A DNA stretch of 64,000 nucleotides from DATBFG01 sp036558645 (GCA_036558645.1 DATBFG010000114.1:1-64000); one strand, 5' to 3'. Numbered from the stretch's first letter, positions 16,793 through 25,116 are shown. Notes: a model not told the origin generated them from the sequence alone. Numbers and translations: made by a program.

Positions 16793-17095
16793 TCACTTCC
16801 CCTTCCACTTCCTCCATCTCACGGTCCGCTCACCAATCTCGTCCAGAAAAACGTAGTGCCCGTCCGGTATCTCGGCACCGTCTCCCCGGCGGACATAAGC
16901 GAAAGAATGAAGTTTTTTTCGCTTTTCGTCGTGGTAAAGCAGAAATTCAACTGGAAACCACTTGGTGTGTCCCCGCTCACGCAAGGTGCCAAAGCCTTTG
17001 AACGTTCGCAGTAAAGCTTCTGTTTTGTCCCGTCGAACCACGGCGCGATTATAGTCCGCCGGGACTACTTGGCGATAAATCGCGATCCGATTCAT
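16793..17095 (-). CDS. small hypothetical protein (100 aa)
   Basis: A 100-residue protein rich in basic and aromatic residues, without signal peptide or membrane segment. The sequence has a plausible beta-rich pattern (TKWFPVEFLLYHDEK, GHYVFLDEIGERTVRW), but I do not recognise a family. It lies on the minus strand, convergent with the GloVer gene, 29 bases after a possible small membrane-protein gene. No better frame covers this stretch. Evidence is limited to frame length and protein-like composition. Confidence 0.45.
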   Translation of the reverse strand: MNRIAIYRQVVPADYNRAVVRRDKTEALLRTFKGFGTLRERGHTKWFPVEFLLYHDEKRKKLHSFAYVRRGDGAEIPDGHYVFLDEIGERTVRWRKWKGK

Positions 17096-17124
17096 TCACC
17101 CAGGCGAGAGGTTCTTGAGCACAT

Positions 17125-17235
17125 TCACAGTACGAACGTCCGAAGCATCCACCAGACAAGGAATATTGCGACAATTGCCCCTGCGATACGAACGATCCAA
17201 GCGCCAACTGTTTTCGGTTTGCCGAAATTGAACAC
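17125..17235 (-). CDS. possible 36-aa single-pass membrane peptide
   Basis: A GTG-started frame of 36 codons. The peptide begins MFNFGKPKTVGAW and continues with one strongly hydrophobic stretch (IAGAIVAIFLVWWMLRTF) to its end. The arrangement of a short basic N-terminus followed by a single helix is typical of small membrane proteins. It lies just upstream of, and in the same direction as, the 100-residue hypothetical gene. No clear ribosome binding site is visible. The call rests on composition only. Confidence 0.35.
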   Translation of the reverse strand: MFNFGKPKTVGAWIVRIAGAIVAIFLVWWMLRTFVL

Positions 17236-17333
17236 ACCGGAATCGTAGCACGCTAGTTCGCGCAGGGCTTAAGCATGCAAAATGCGTGTCGAGCACAGTG
17301 ATACACTTCAGCGGTCATCGCTGGAGGCAAGAG

Positions 17334-17759
17334 ATGAAGGCCTCTCTGTTTTATCGGATCGCCGCTGTTCTACTGCTCTTTCTTGCTGTCGGACACACAC
17401 TTGGTTTTCGCCAGTCCGACCCCAATTGGGGAGTTGATACTCTTCTTGGTTCAATGCGGTCCGTTCACTTTGACGTGCAGGGGGTTAGCCGGACATATTG
17501 GGACCTGTTTGTTGCGGCCGGATTCTCGGTCGGCGTGTTTTATCTCTTCGCGGCGATATTAGCGTGGCAACTCGGTGGCCTTCCGGCAGAGACTTTGACT
17601 ATTATGCGCGGCACTCTGTGGGCGTTCGCCCTTTGCTTTGCCGCCATCGCTCTTGTGAGCTTGAAATACCTCTTTACCGTCCCTATTGTTTTCTCCATCG
17701 TGATTACAGGATGCTTGACCGTGGCAGCATGGCTTTCGGTGAGGCCGGCCCGACCGTAG
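17334..17759 (+). CDS. small four-helix membrane protein (LIC_13387-like family)
   Basis: A 141-residue protein with four hydrophobic helices at about 5-22, 62-82, 90-108 and 113-135. The first loop contains HTLGFRQSDPNWG and then HFDVQGVSRTYWD, conserved features I associate with a family of uncharacterised bacterial membrane proteins named LIC_13387. The ATG at 17334 follows GAGGCAAGAG. An upstream in-frame ATG adds a 16-residue hydrophilic extension that does not look native. Function is unknown. It is convergent with the flavin monooxygenase gene. Confidence 0.7.
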   Translation: MKASLFYRIAAVLLLFLAVGHTLGFRQSDPNWGVDTLLGSMRSVHFDVQGVSRTYWDLFVAAGFSVGVFYLFAAILAWQLGGLPAETLTIMRGTLWAFALCFAAIALVSLKYLFTVPIVFSIVITGCLTVAAWLSVRPARP

Positions 17760-17817
17760 ACATGAATGTAGGAAACGGCCAATTTGTTTTTCTGTGCCGA
17801 GGTGGGTCACAGCATGC

Positions 17818-19110
17818 TCACGCCGATTTTCTTGCCACAATGGCGGGTGTCTCCTCTTCAAAGCCAAACGCCGGATCAAGCGGCGGCAATGGCACACCGA
17901 AGAACACACGCCGTTGCATAAGCGGAAAGAGCCCCACCTTCATCGCGGTCACCATCATGCGTGGAGCAATCCAGCGCAGAACCGGATTTGACGATCCAGT
18001 TCCGAGCAGGGTTGACCCGGCAGTGCGCTGCAGTTTGTGCAGGGTTCGTACATCCTGCTCGCGCAAGGCCTGCACTCGGGACAGTGCGCTTTTTGGAATG
18101 GTCCCCTGGCCAAGGTGTGGGTAGATTTCCTGTGCCGCGACCGCCGCAGTGGAGAGCGCAACATTCACGCCAATTGCGCCAGCGGGGCTCATGGTGTGGG
18201 CTGAGTCGCCGATCAGGAGAAGTCCGTCGCGGGCCCATTCGCGGACCAGAAGAATGACTCCTTGCAGTGGAAAGAAGGGCTTCAGATCGTGCATCTCCGC
18301 GGCGAACTTCTGGAACAGCGGACTGAGCGAAGCGACGTGACTTCGTACTGCTTCCGTTCCGCGATGAATCCAATCGCGCCACTCACCTACGCGTTGGATC
18401 ATGCCGACCTGGATTTGATTCGGATACTTTGGCAGCAACAGAAGCGGCGCTGTTCCGGCAGCAAGATACAAGGTGCGCGACCAATCCTCGGGTGGATCAA
18501 CCACGAACCAGATCATGTCAAAATCGTGGTGCTCGTACTCGATGTCGAACTTGCCGAGCTTGCGGACCATCGAGTGTCGTCCGTCGGCGCCTACCACTAC
18601 GTCGGCGCGGACTTCGAACGGCTCTTTTCCGTCGCGCAAGCCGCGTACTCCGACCACGCTTCCGTTCTCCTCAATGAGTTCAGTGACGTTTGCTCCCATC
18701 CAGAGTTGGAAGCCGGGATACGGAGCCGCCTTTCTGGCCAGGGCGTCGAGGAATATCGGCTGCGGCATCCAGATGGCGTACGGATATTCGGGAGCGATCT
18801 TGTCGAAACTGAATCCGGCCTTTACTTGACCGTCGACCAGCAGCCGGCCTTCTTTCAATAGGAGATGCGGCTGGTCGAGAATGTAAGGAAGCAGTCCTAG
18901 TTGATGGAGAAGACGTGCGGTGCTGGGCTGCAGTACTTCGCCGCGGAACTCGCGGTCGAAGTTCTTGTGTGCTTCGAGCACGAGAACGTTGGCCCCCCGC
19001 TTGGCGAGGAGCAATCCGAGCAGCAGCCCGGCAGGTCCTCCTCCAACAATGCACACTCCGGTGCGAACAACCGTACCGCTGGCAGAACCTGTTTCAGTAT
19101 TTGTCTGCAT
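17818..19110 (-). CDS. FAD-dependent monooxygenase-like oxidoreductase (PHBH / UbiH fold)
   Basis: A 430-residue flavoprotein. The N-terminus has the Rossmann motif VCIVGGGPAGLLLGLLLA and an acidic residue ending strand two (VLEAH). The second FAD motif VVGADGRHSMVR near residue 170 and the GDSAHTMSPAGAIGVN motif near residue 300 define the aromatic hydroxylase group. It probably hydroxylates an aromatic or quinone substrate with NAD(P)H and O2 in the cytoplasm; the substrate is unknown. Geranylgeranyl-reductase-like or tryptophan-halogenase-like activity is less likely. It is preceded by a long spacer and divergent from the VOC gene. Confidence 0.83.
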   Translation of the reverse strand: MQTNTETGSASGTVVRTGVCIVGGGPAGLLLGLLLAKRGANVLVLEAHKNFDREFRGEVLQPSTARLLHQLGLLPYILDQPHLLLKEGRLLVDGQVKAGFSFDKIAPEYPYAIWMPQPIFLDALARKAAPYPGFQLWMGANVTELIEENGSVVGVRGLRDGKEPFEVRADVVVGADGRHSMVRKLGKFDIEYEHHDFDMIWFVVDPPEDWSRTLYLAAGTAPLLLLPKYPNQIQVGMIQRVGEWRDWIHRGTEAVRSHVASLSPLFQKFAAEMHDLKPFFPLQGVILLVREWARDGLLLIGDSAHTMSPAGAIGVNVALSTAAVAAQEIYPHLGQGTIPKSALSRVQALREQDVRTLHKLQRTAGSTLLGTGSSNPVLRWIAPRMMVTAMKVGLFPLMQRRVFFGVPLPPLDPAFGFEEETPAIVARKSA

Positions 19111-19493
19111 AGCACGCCCCCGTTCGAAGAAGGATAGCGCTATTGCGAGGAGCTGTCACGAAGCTTGTCAGATCGGCGTGGACGCAACGGTCAGACAACA
19201 AGAACCGGTGATGGTAAGCGTGTAAAGCCCACATCTCGCCAGGTTGATAGCAATACCCTCCTACTTCCTTCTCTTTTATGACCGGGTTCACAAGCCCGGA
19301 GTGGAAATCCAGCTGACCTGAGAGTATTTTGTTAAGCACGCAAGAGCATCATCTCTGCGATTGATCTCGGTCCCTGTTTCAGAGCTACGCGAACACAACA
19401 ATCAACCTCATCGACACCGAAGAGCACCATACGTAGCGTTACACGCGACGGATTCGTGATACGCAATGTCATCTCACACCTGCGGAGGCAGCT
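19111..19493. other. 383-base intergenic region between divergent genes
   Basis: Start codons of the flavin monooxygenase (minus) and VOC protein (plus) face away from this stretch, so it should hold two promoters. I see a 7-bp hairpin at 19282-19299 (CCGGGTT and AGCCCGG, one wobble pair) and a ribosome binding site GCGGAGG just before the VOC start. No convincing reading frame, tRNA or consensus promoter was found. Confidence 0.5.
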
Positions 19494-20183
19494 ATGGCAG
19501 CAAACCCAATTCCCACTGACGAAGTATCCAATGTTCCACGCGCCGCGAAAGTCGATATGAAATTCGAGATCGTCGTGATTCCAGTCTCGGATGTCGATCG
19601 CGCAAAGGAGTTCTACGCGAAACTCGGATGGCGGCTCGACGCGGACTTCGCCAGCGGTCAAGACTTTCGCGTGATCCAGTTCACCCCGCCTGGTTCGGGC
19701 TGCTCGATCATCTTCGGCAAGAATGTAACCTCGGCGGCTCCTGGCTCAGCCAAGGGCCTCTACCTGATCGTCTCTGATATAGATGTTGCCCGCAAAGAGC
19801 TTTTTGGCCGCGGCATTCAGGTCAGCGAGGTGTTCCACGGCGACAGCGTATACGCTGGATCGGACGAGCCCTACTTGTTTGGGCGCCACAGGGTCAGCGG
19901 TCCTGATGCGGGGCATGGCAGCTATCGCTCGTTTGCTTCGTTCAATGATCCCGATGGCAACGGTTGGTTGTTCCAGGAGATCACAACTCGCCTTCCCGGC
20001 CGAATCGACTCCAAGACGACGAGCTTTGCGTCAGTCAACGATCTGGCAAGTGCGCTACGGCGTGCCGAGGCCGCCCACGGCGAGCATGAGAAACGCGTTG
20101 GCAAAGGGCGTGATGCAAACTGGCCTGAATGGTACGCCGCCTACATGGCGGCTGAGCAGGCTGGTACAGATCTGCCCCAGTAG
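19494..20183 (+). CDS. VOC (glyoxalase/bleomycin-resistance) family protein
   Basis: A 229-residue protein. Residues about 20-165 form a vicinal-oxygen-chelate fold: FEIVVIPVSDVDRAKEFYAKLGW opens the first module and FNDPDGNGWLFQEI closes the second with the typical DPDGN segment and Glu metal ligand. The last 60 residues form a charged, helical tail (DLASALRRAEAAHGEHEKR, then WPEWYAAYMAAEQAG), a pattern I know from VOC proteins annotated with such added tails. A metal-dependent isomerase, dioxygenase or resistance role cannot be told apart. The ATG follows GCGGAGG. Confidence 0.85.
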   Translation: MAANPIPTDEVSNVPRAAKVDMKFEIVVIPVSDVDRAKEFYAKLGWRLDADFASGQDFRVIQFTPPGSGCSIIFGKNVTSAAPGSAKGLYLIVSDIDVARKELFGRGIQVSEVFHGDSVYAGSDEPYLFGRHRVSGPDAGHGSYRSFASFNDPDGNGWLFQEITTRLPGRIDSKTTSFASVNDLASALRRAEAAHGEHEKRVGKGRDANWPEWYAAYMAAEQAGTDLPQ

Positions 20184-20292
20184 GATGGCGTCCAGAAACT
20201 CACGACAAGGCGGCGGAGGACTTTCTCCGCCGCGACGCGTTGCCTACTTGCAATCAGGACGCTGCACAAGCAGCAACTCCGCTCGCGTACGT

Positions 20293-20298
20293 TAGAAT
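20293..20298 (+). promoter_or_regulatory. -10 box (TAGAAT) immediately before the ABC ATPase start
   Basis: TAGAAT matches the -10 consensus at 5 of 6 positions and ends 5 bases before the GTG start at 20304. Transcription would begin at or next to the start codon, giving a leaderless message. No -35 box is evident and no Shine-Dalgarno sequence precedes the GTG. Confidence 0.4.
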
Positions 20299-20303
20299 AC
20301 TCT

Positions 20304-21323
20304 GTGCCCTCGAACATCCCTGCTTATGCCGAAGCCGCTCCGGTGCGTCAGCCAGCGAGCGGTGCCATCATCTCGGTTGAACGGATCGTTCATCGTTACG
20401 ACGATCGTACAGCTCTGAATGGCGTCTCGTTCGACGTCCGTCCGGCTGAGTTGTTCGGTCTGCTGGGACCGAACGGCAGCGGCAAGACCACTCTGTTTCG
20501 AATTCTTTCAACCCTAATGGTTCCCGTCGGAGGACGCGCCGTCATTATGGGATACGACACGGCACGTGAACCCAACCAGGTGCGTCGCCATATCGGGGTG
20601 GTTTTTCAGGCGCAAAGCATCGACGTCAAGCTCACGGCAGCCGAAAATCTGTATCACCAGGGACATCTTTATGGCCTCCACGGTTCCGCGTTGAAGATGC
20701 GCACAAACGAGATGCTCGAGCGCGTAGCGCTGGCAAGCCGTGCCGGCGACAAAGCTGAAACGTTTTCTGGAGGGATGCAGCGCCGGCTAGAGCTCGCCAA
20801 GGGCTTGCTGCACCATCCTTCGGTTCTGCTCCTCGACGAACCGACGACGGGCTTGGACCCTGGCGCGCGGCGGGATCTCTGGCAATATCTTCAGATTCTC
20901 CGCGATGAAGAGCGAGTCTCAGTGATCGTAACGACGCATTTGATGGAGGAAGCCGAACGCTGCGATCGATTGGCAATCCTGAACGAAGGGAAACTCGTTG
21001 CGCTCGGAACTCCTGCCGAACTGAAGCAGGAGATTGGCGGCGACGTAATCTGGCTGGAGACCCGCCGAGATGCCCGTGACCTGGCGGGCCGGATTTCCAG
21101 ACACTTTTCTGTCGAGGCTAGCGTGATCGGCGAGGATGACCAGAATGGCCGGATTCGTCTGGAACGTGAACACGGCCACCGTTTCATCGCCGAGTTAGCC
21201 GATGCGTTCCCGGGAGAGATTCAATCGATCTCAGTCAGCAAGCCAACTTTGGAAGATGTTTTCATTCACCGCACGGGACATCGCTTCTGGACGGAAAAGC
21301 AGGGGCAGGAGGCTTCCGAATAA
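20304..21323 (+). CDS. ABC transporter ATP-binding protein (DrrA-type exporter)
   Basis: A 339-residue ATPase. Walker A is GPNGSGKTT (near residue 55), the Q-loop follows at VVFQAQS, the signature is FSGGMQRR, Walker B is VLLLDEPTTGLDPGAR and the switch His is in VTTHLMEE. Residues after 240 form the C-terminal domain common to DrrA/NodI-type exporters. It energises the permease encoded 2 bases downstream. The start is GTG without a ribosome binding site. Three genes (ATPase, permease, DUF420) are almost abutting, so they form one operon; the substrate is unknown but neighbours in such clusters often serve cytochrome oxidase assembly. Confidence 0.93.
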   Translation: MPSNIPAYAEAAPVRQPASGAIISVERIVHRYDDRTALNGVSFDVRPAELFGLLGPNGSGKTTLFRILSTLMVPVGGRAVIMGYDTAREPNQVRRHIGVVFQAQSIDVKLTAAENLYHQGHLYGLHGSALKMRTNEMLERVALASRAGDKAETFSGGMQRRLELAKGLLHHPSVLLLDEPTTGLDPGARRDLWQYLQILRDEERVSVIVTTHLMEEAERCDRLAILNEGKLVALGTPAELKQEIGGDVIWLETRRDARDLAGRISRHFSVEASVIGEDDQNGRIRLEREHGHRFIAELADAFPGEIQSISVSKPTLEDVFIHRTGHRFWTEKQGQEASE

Positions 21324-21325
21324 TC

Positions 21326-22153
21326 GTGGCAACACAAACATCCACACTCCCCGTTCAGGCCGCTCCAATTACGACCGGCGTAGCCTTACCTGCTTATACG
21401 CTCTGGTGGCGAGAGATTGTCCGATTCTACCGACAGCGTACCCGCGTGATCGGCGTTATCGCTTCCCCGCTATTGTTTTGGGTCGTGATTGGCTCCGGCT
21501 TCGGGACGTCGTTCCGTTCGGGTGATTCGGCTGGACAGTCTCACTATCTCGATTATTTTTATCCTGGCGCGCTGATCATGATCGTGTTGTTCACGTCGAT
21601 CTTCACCATGATGTCGGTGATTGAGGATCGCAAAGAAGGGTTCCTGCTTTCGGTTCTTGTCGCCCCGGCACCGCGCTCGGCGATTGTACTGGGCAAAGTG
21701 CTGGGCGGTACGACGCTTTCGGCCATTCAAGGGCTCATATTTCTGGTCTTCGCTCCGTTAGTCGGCATTCACATGAATGTCGGGCAGTTCCTGCTCGTCG
21801 CTCTCACTGTCTTTCTGGTTTCATTTTCGCTGACGGCACTTGGGTTTGCGATTGCCTGGCCAATGGATTCCAACCAGGCTTTTCATGCCATCATCAACTT
21901 GTTTCTGATCCCTCTATGGTTACTGTCTGGAGCGCTGTTCCCACTTGCGGGAGCATCGTGGTGGATGCGCATTCTCATGCGGCTCAATCCGCTGACCTAC
22001 GGAGTAGAGTCTTTGCGTATGCTGCTATATCCATACAGCCCGCAGATTTTCCCGTTGCCTGAGTCGCTGGCGACCCTGGTATTGTTCACGCTCTTCATGT
22101 TTGGGCTGGCATTCCTGATGGTGAACCGCCGTACGACCAAGCCTGCAGCCTGA
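21326..22153 (+). CDS. ABC-2 type transporter permease
   Basis: A 275-residue membrane protein with six helices and the ABC-2 permease features: ETLW-like amphipathic N-terminus (LPAYTLWWREIVRFYRQRTR), the loop MSVIEDRKEGFL near residue 95 and LSGALFPLAGASWWMR near residue 195, followed by NPLTYGVESLR. It is the membrane partner of the ATPase encoded just upstream (2 bases between stop and GTG start). DrrB/NodJ-type exporters move drugs, polysaccharides, haem-like or lipid substrates; no specific substrate is indicated. Confidence 0.9.
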   Translation: MATQTSTLPVQAAPITTGVALPAYTLWWREIVRFYRQRTRVIGVIASPLLFWVVIGSGFGTSFRSGDSAGQSHYLDYFYPGALIMIVLFTSIFTMMSVIEDRKEGFLLSVLVAPAPRSAIVLGKVLGGTTLSAIQGLIFLVFAPLVGIHMNVGQFLLVALTVFLVSFSLTALGFAIAWPMDSNQAFHAIINLFLIPLWLLSGALFPLAGASWWMRILMRLNPLTYGVESLRMLLYPYSPQIFPLPESLATLVLFTLFMFGLAFLMVNRRTTKPAA

Positions 22154-22157
22154 AGTT

Positions 22158-22595
22158 ATGCAGATCGTCCCCGAACAATACGCGGTATTCCCAGCCATCA
22201 ATGCAACACTGAACGGAACCAGTGCAGTCTTGCTGCTGGTGGGACGAGGCCTGATCGTCCGCGGACGCAGGGCGGCCCACCGGGCCGTGATGATCACGGC
22301 GCTGGTGTCATCCAGCCTCTTTCTCATTTCGTATCTCTACTACCACGCGCATGTCGGCTCTGTTCATTTTCGGGGACAAGGCTGGTCGCGTCCGTTGTAT
22401 TTCACGATTCTAACCACGCACACGGTCGTGGCAGCTCTTATCGTGCCGATGGTGATCATCACTTTAAGTCGGGCGCTGCATGAACGCTTCGATAGGCATC
22501 GCGTTATCGCTCGCTGGACTTTTCCGCTCTGGTTATATGTTTCGGTAACCGGAGTGGTGATTTACTTCATGCTGTACCACATTTTTGCGAAGTAG
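22158..22595 (+). CDS. DUF420 membrane protein
   Basis: A 145-residue protein with four helices. The conserved histidines of DUF420 are present: LISYLYYHAHVGSVHF, ILTTHTVVAAL, and the helix end RHRVIARWTFPLWLYVSVTGVVIYFML. DUF420 proteins are usually found next to genes for SCO/CtaG-type cytochrome oxidase assembly; Staphylococcus CtaM, of this family, is needed for haem-copper oxidase activity. Here it is the last gene of the ABC exporter operon, 4 bases after the permease stop. A role in oxidase maturation is inferred. Confidence 0.85.
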   Translation: MQIVPEQYAVFPAINATLNGTSAVLLLVGRGLIVRGRRAAHRAVMITALVSSSLFLISYLYYHAHVGSVHFRGQGWSRPLYFTILTTHTVVAALIVPMVIITLSRALHERFDRHRVIARWTFPLWLYVSVTGVVIYFMLYHIFAK

Positions 22596-22614
22596 AAGGA
22601 TCGAGTGATTTCAA

Positions 22615-22696
22615 ATTTCAGATCTCAGATTCGTGATTTCGGATTGGAGACCGCGAATTTCCAGGGGAAATCTGCAATCTGTCTACGATCTGAAAT
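22615..22696 (+). repeat. long imperfect inverted repeat after the DUF420 gene
   Basis: ATTTCAGATC at 22615-22624 is perfectly inverted at 22687-22696. Pairing continues inward with CAGATT/AATCTG and GATTT/AAATC after short bulges, giving a hairpin with arms of about 28 bases. There is no T-run. Its AT-rich GATT-based make-up resembles the nrdR-icd spacer element at 4481-4545. Confidence 0.5.
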
Positions 22697-22705
22697 AAAG
22701 TTCTT

Positions 22706-22975
22706 ATGCCAACGCTCAAACTAAAAATCGATGTCTCTGGCACAGTGGGCGATAGCGCATGGCGTGAGATCCGGCAGTTCGACGAGGTGCAGAGCGCGGA
22801 TTTTGGTCCGCAATTCGGCAGCGGTGGCCGCTGCAATCATCCGTTGAACGCACCCCACGGCAAAGGTGAGTGGATTGGCGCAGAGATCAAGCTGCAAACA
22901 CCACTGTTGGCTCAGTACGCAATGTCGCATTATCTGGAGCAAAACCGTGTGCTCGACGCGGATTTAGTGGACTAG
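22706..22975 (+). CDS. small hypothetical protein (89 aa)
   Basis: An 89-residue, soluble-looking protein beginning MPTLKLKIDVSGTVGDSAW. It has no signal peptide or membrane helix and I recognise no family. Its base composition and codon use look like the neighbouring genes, and it lies between the inverted repeat and the HEAT/lipoyl-like gene in the same direction. No obvious ribosome binding site precedes the ATG. It may be real but could be a chance frame. Confidence 0.45.
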   Translation: MPTLKLKIDVSGTVGDSAWREIRQFDEVQSADFGPQFGSGGRCNHPLNAPHGKGEWIGAEIKLQTPLLAQYAMSHYLEQNRVLDADLVD

Positions 22976-23021
22976 ACCGCGTCGCATGCTGATAGCTATT
23001 CTCTGATATTCTTCGATCCGA

Positions 23022-23894
23022 ATGTCTTCCTCAACAACGACGGTCGCCTCCGATCCCAAACGCCGCCGCATGTCGAACCGGCAGAGGCTTCTCTTTTTCC
23101 TGACTGCTTGGCTGCTTGTCTTGATGCCGTTCCTGTTCTGGTGGAACACCTGGTTCGGACGGCATCTCTCCGATAAGGACATGGCCGAGTACCTGCATGA
23201 TGATGCCAAACCGCGGCATATTCAACATGCGCTTGTGCAGCTCGGGGAGCGAATGGCCCGGCACGACGCGACCGCTTCGCATTGGTATCCAGACGTGGTG
23301 CGGTTGTCCGAACATTCAGTCGAAGAAGTTCGCAACACCGATGCCTGGGTTATGGGGCAGGATACTTCCGGAGGGGGGTTCCACGACGCGCTTCTCAAGA
23401 TGCTGAACGATCCTTCCCTCATGGTGCGGGGCAACGCGGCACTCTCACTGGTCCGATTTGGGGATGATTCAGGCCGGCCGCAGATCGTCTCCCTGTTGCA
23501 ACCGGCCACAATCACTTCTTCTGGTCCAGGGAGAGTCGGCGACGCCACGGTTCCGGGTACGGCGATTCGCCAAGGCGGCCTGGTGGCGAGGCTTGATCAA
23601 GATGGAAAATCAACTGACGTGCGGTCGCCCATCACTGGCCGCGTGCGCAATGTTGCAGTTCAGATCGGACAGCAGGTCGAGGCAGGAACACAGATCGGCG
23701 TCGTAGATCCAGGCACGGATCAGGTGTGGGAAGCTCTCCGGGCGCTGTATCTGGTCGGTCGGACTGAGGACTTGCCATTCATCACGCCTTACGAGCGGGA
23801 ATTGCCGGAAATCCCGGACCACGTCCGCAACCAGGCGCTCGAGACAGAGAAAGCCATCCGCCAGCGAGATTCCGGCGCGCAAAAGCAAGGCTAG
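23022..23894 (+). CDS. membrane-anchored HEAT-repeat / biotinyl-lipoyl-like protein
   Basis: A 290-residue protein. A basic N-terminus is followed by one membrane helix at about 23-42. Residues about 110-160 (FHDALLKMLNDPSLMVRGNAALSL split by a short loop) look like a HEAT repeat. Residues about 175-235 resemble a biotinyl/lipoyl barrel of the membrane-fusion type (VRSPITGRVRNVAVQIGQQVEAGTQIGVV), without a modifiable Lys. The combination suggests a periplasmic scaffold or adaptor. The role is unknown. It may be co-transcribed with the gene before it. Confidence 0.7.
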   Translation: MSSSTTTVASDPKRRRMSNRQRLLFFLTAWLLVLMPFLFWWNTWFGRHLSDKDMAEYLHDDAKPRHIQHALVQLGERMARHDATASHWYPDVVRLSEHSVEEVRNTDAWVMGQDTSGGGFHDALLKMLNDPSLMVRGNAALSLVRFGDDSGRPQIVSLLQPATITSSGPGRVGDATVPGTAIRQGGLVARLDQDGKSTDVRSPITGRVRNVAVQIGQQVEAGTQIGVVDPGTDQVWEALRALYLVGRTEDLPFITPYERELPEIPDHVRNQALETEKAIRQRDSGAQKQG

Positions 23895-23942
23895 CCTTTG
23901 ATTTTTATTGGCTGAAAGCTAACAGCTGAAGACTGACGACTG

Positions 23943-24308
23943 TCAGATCGACATCACGCCGACTTCTTTCTCTACTTCTATGGTGTCGACCATCGCGATT
24001 GCATCCCAGGGACAGCCGTCAAGAAATGCACCATCGGGGCCCTTGCTTGTGCACTTCTTGCAACCAATGCAGAGGATAGGGTCAACCTGAATCCGGCCAA
24101 ATGGCGGATGATCTTCATCCGGAACCCAGAACATACAATCTTCTACCGGGCAATACTCGACACACGCAGGCGAACCGGCGCATCCGGTGCAACATTCCGT
24201 GATCACTGCCAGCTCTTTGGGCTTCTTCTTACGCGGGGTCGTAAGCCCCTTGGACCGGGGCTCGTGTTTCATCTCGTCGGGAACCATGCCGACATTGGCC
24301 GTGGACAT
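23943..24308 (-). CDS. ferredoxin with two [4Fe-4S] clusters
   Basis: A 121-residue soluble iron-sulfur protein. Ligands for two clusters are visible: C40-x2-C43-x5-C49-x3-C53-P and C80-x2-C83-x2-C86-x12-C99-P. The longer spacing in the first motif (GSPA insertion) and an extra VEDC (C58) resemble the 7Fe/8Fe ferredoxin-like subunits found in Terriglobia. About 35 residues rich in Lys precede the first cluster. It should carry electrons in the cytoplasm; partners are not evident from neighbours. The start codon lies only 7 bases after a perfect TATAAT box, pointing to a leaderless message. Confidence 0.88.
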   Translation of the reverse strand: MSTANVGMVPDEMKHEPRSKGLTTPRKKKPKELAVITECCTGCAGSPACVEYCPVEDCMFWVPDEDHPPFGRIQVDPILCIGCKKCTSKGPDGAFLDGCPWDAIAMVDTIEVEKEVGVMSI

Positions 24309-24315
24309 GGCGTGG

Positions 24316-24321
24316 ATTATA
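24316..24321 (-). promoter_or_regulatory. perfect -10 box (TATAAT) directly before the ferredoxin gene
   Basis: On the minus strand TATAAT is followed by 7 bases (CCACGCC) and then the ATG. Transcription would begin at the start codon. The upstream region is occupied by CTGGCTG-type short repeats and has no clear -35 box. Confidence 0.45.
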
Positions 24322-24486
24322 ACATCCTGCTTCTGGCTGCTGGCTGTCCGCTACTGGCTGTCCAATCCCGACTTCGAGACACCGCTGAGCGCGAATCACA
24401 GCCCGAGAAGGCCAGTTCTGATATAGTTCCCGTACCCTCGTCATAATTGAAATCGCGCCTCTGTGGCGGCAAGGAGCAGCACTCAT

Positions 24487-24951
24487 ATGGCAGGAAAGAG
24501 TGTTAACAAAGTCATTCTTCTCGGCAATCTTGGCAAAGATCCTGAAGTAAAGTACACGCCCGGCGGCACGCCGGTCGCAAAGATCACCTTGGCGACGAAT
24601 GAACGTTACAAGGACAAGGAAGGCAATTGGCAGGACCGCACCGAGTGGCACAACGTGGTGCTTTGGCAACGGCTCGCTGAAATCGCTGGTGAATACCTGA
24701 AAAAGGGCGGCAAGGTCTATATCGAAGGACGCTTGCAGACACGCTCCTGGGATGACAAGAACACCGGCCAGAAGAAATACGCAACAGAAGTCGTCGCGAG
24801 TGACCTAGTTCTTCTGGGAGGTCGTGGCGAAGCAGGAAGCGGAGGCGAGGGCTACTCGCGCGGAGCCTCGGGAAACAACTTCGACCAGCGTACCCCGGAA
24901 CCAGAGCACGCTACTTCATCGCCGATTAGCGATGAGGACATCCCGTTCTAG
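24487..24951 (+). CDS. ssb: single-stranded DNA-binding protein
   Basis: A 154-residue protein with the SSB oligonucleotide-binding fold: VNKVILLGNLGKDPEVKYT at the start, then FLAT-type strand TLATNERY, W-x-RTEWHNVV and KKGGKVYIEGRL, all conserved. A Gly/Ser-rich linker leads to the acidic tip DEDIPF that binds partner repair and replication proteins. The ATG at 24487 is preceded by AAGGAG at some distance (13 bases); an upstream in-frame GTG would add eight residues foreign to the family. A -10-like CATAAT lies at 24442-24447. Confidence 0.95.
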   Translation: MAGKSVNKVILLGNLGKDPEVKYTPGGTPVAKITLATNERYKDKEGNWQDRTEWHNVVLWQRLAEIAGEYLKKGGKVYIEGRLQTRSWDDKNTGQKKYATEVVASDLVLLGGRGEAGSGGEGYSRGASGNNFDQRTPEPEHATSSPISDEDIPF

Positions 24952-25079
24952 AGTTCCTCAACCAAACTTCAAGTACTTCTTGAACATTATTTTCTGATTG
25001 TGAACCGCCTTCCTCACGTATGAATGGCCGCGCAAGATCGAAAGTTAAGGCTTGGCTATAGGAAGGCGGTGCCCTACGT

Positions 25080-25108
25080 TTGCACTTGCCATTTGCTCCA
25101 TCGATAAT
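25080..25108 (+). promoter_or_regulatory. probable promoter of the pterin dehydratase gene
   Basis: GATAAT (5 of 6) at 25103-25108 lies 17 bases after TTGCAC (3 of 6) at 25080-25085. The ATG at 25117 is only 8 bases after the -10 box, so the 5' leader would be zero to two bases long. Confidence 0.4.
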
Positions 25109-25116
25109 TGCTTCTC

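Noticed and set aside
18262..18861. 199-residue plus-strand frame opposite the flavin monooxygenase
   Set aside because: Antisense to a clear flavoprotein.
19094..19339. 81-residue minus-strand frame in the monooxygenase/VOC spacer
   Set aside because: Composition is not protein-like and it overlaps the start of the flavoprotein gene.
22615..22696. Inverted repeat as an intrinsic terminator of the ABC operon
   Set aside because: AT-rich, long loop and no T-run; better seen as a repeat element.
24968..24984. TTCAAG-TACTT-CTTGAA hairpin after ssb as a terminator
   Set aside because: Only 6 AT-rich base pairs followed by CATTATTTT; too weak to call.
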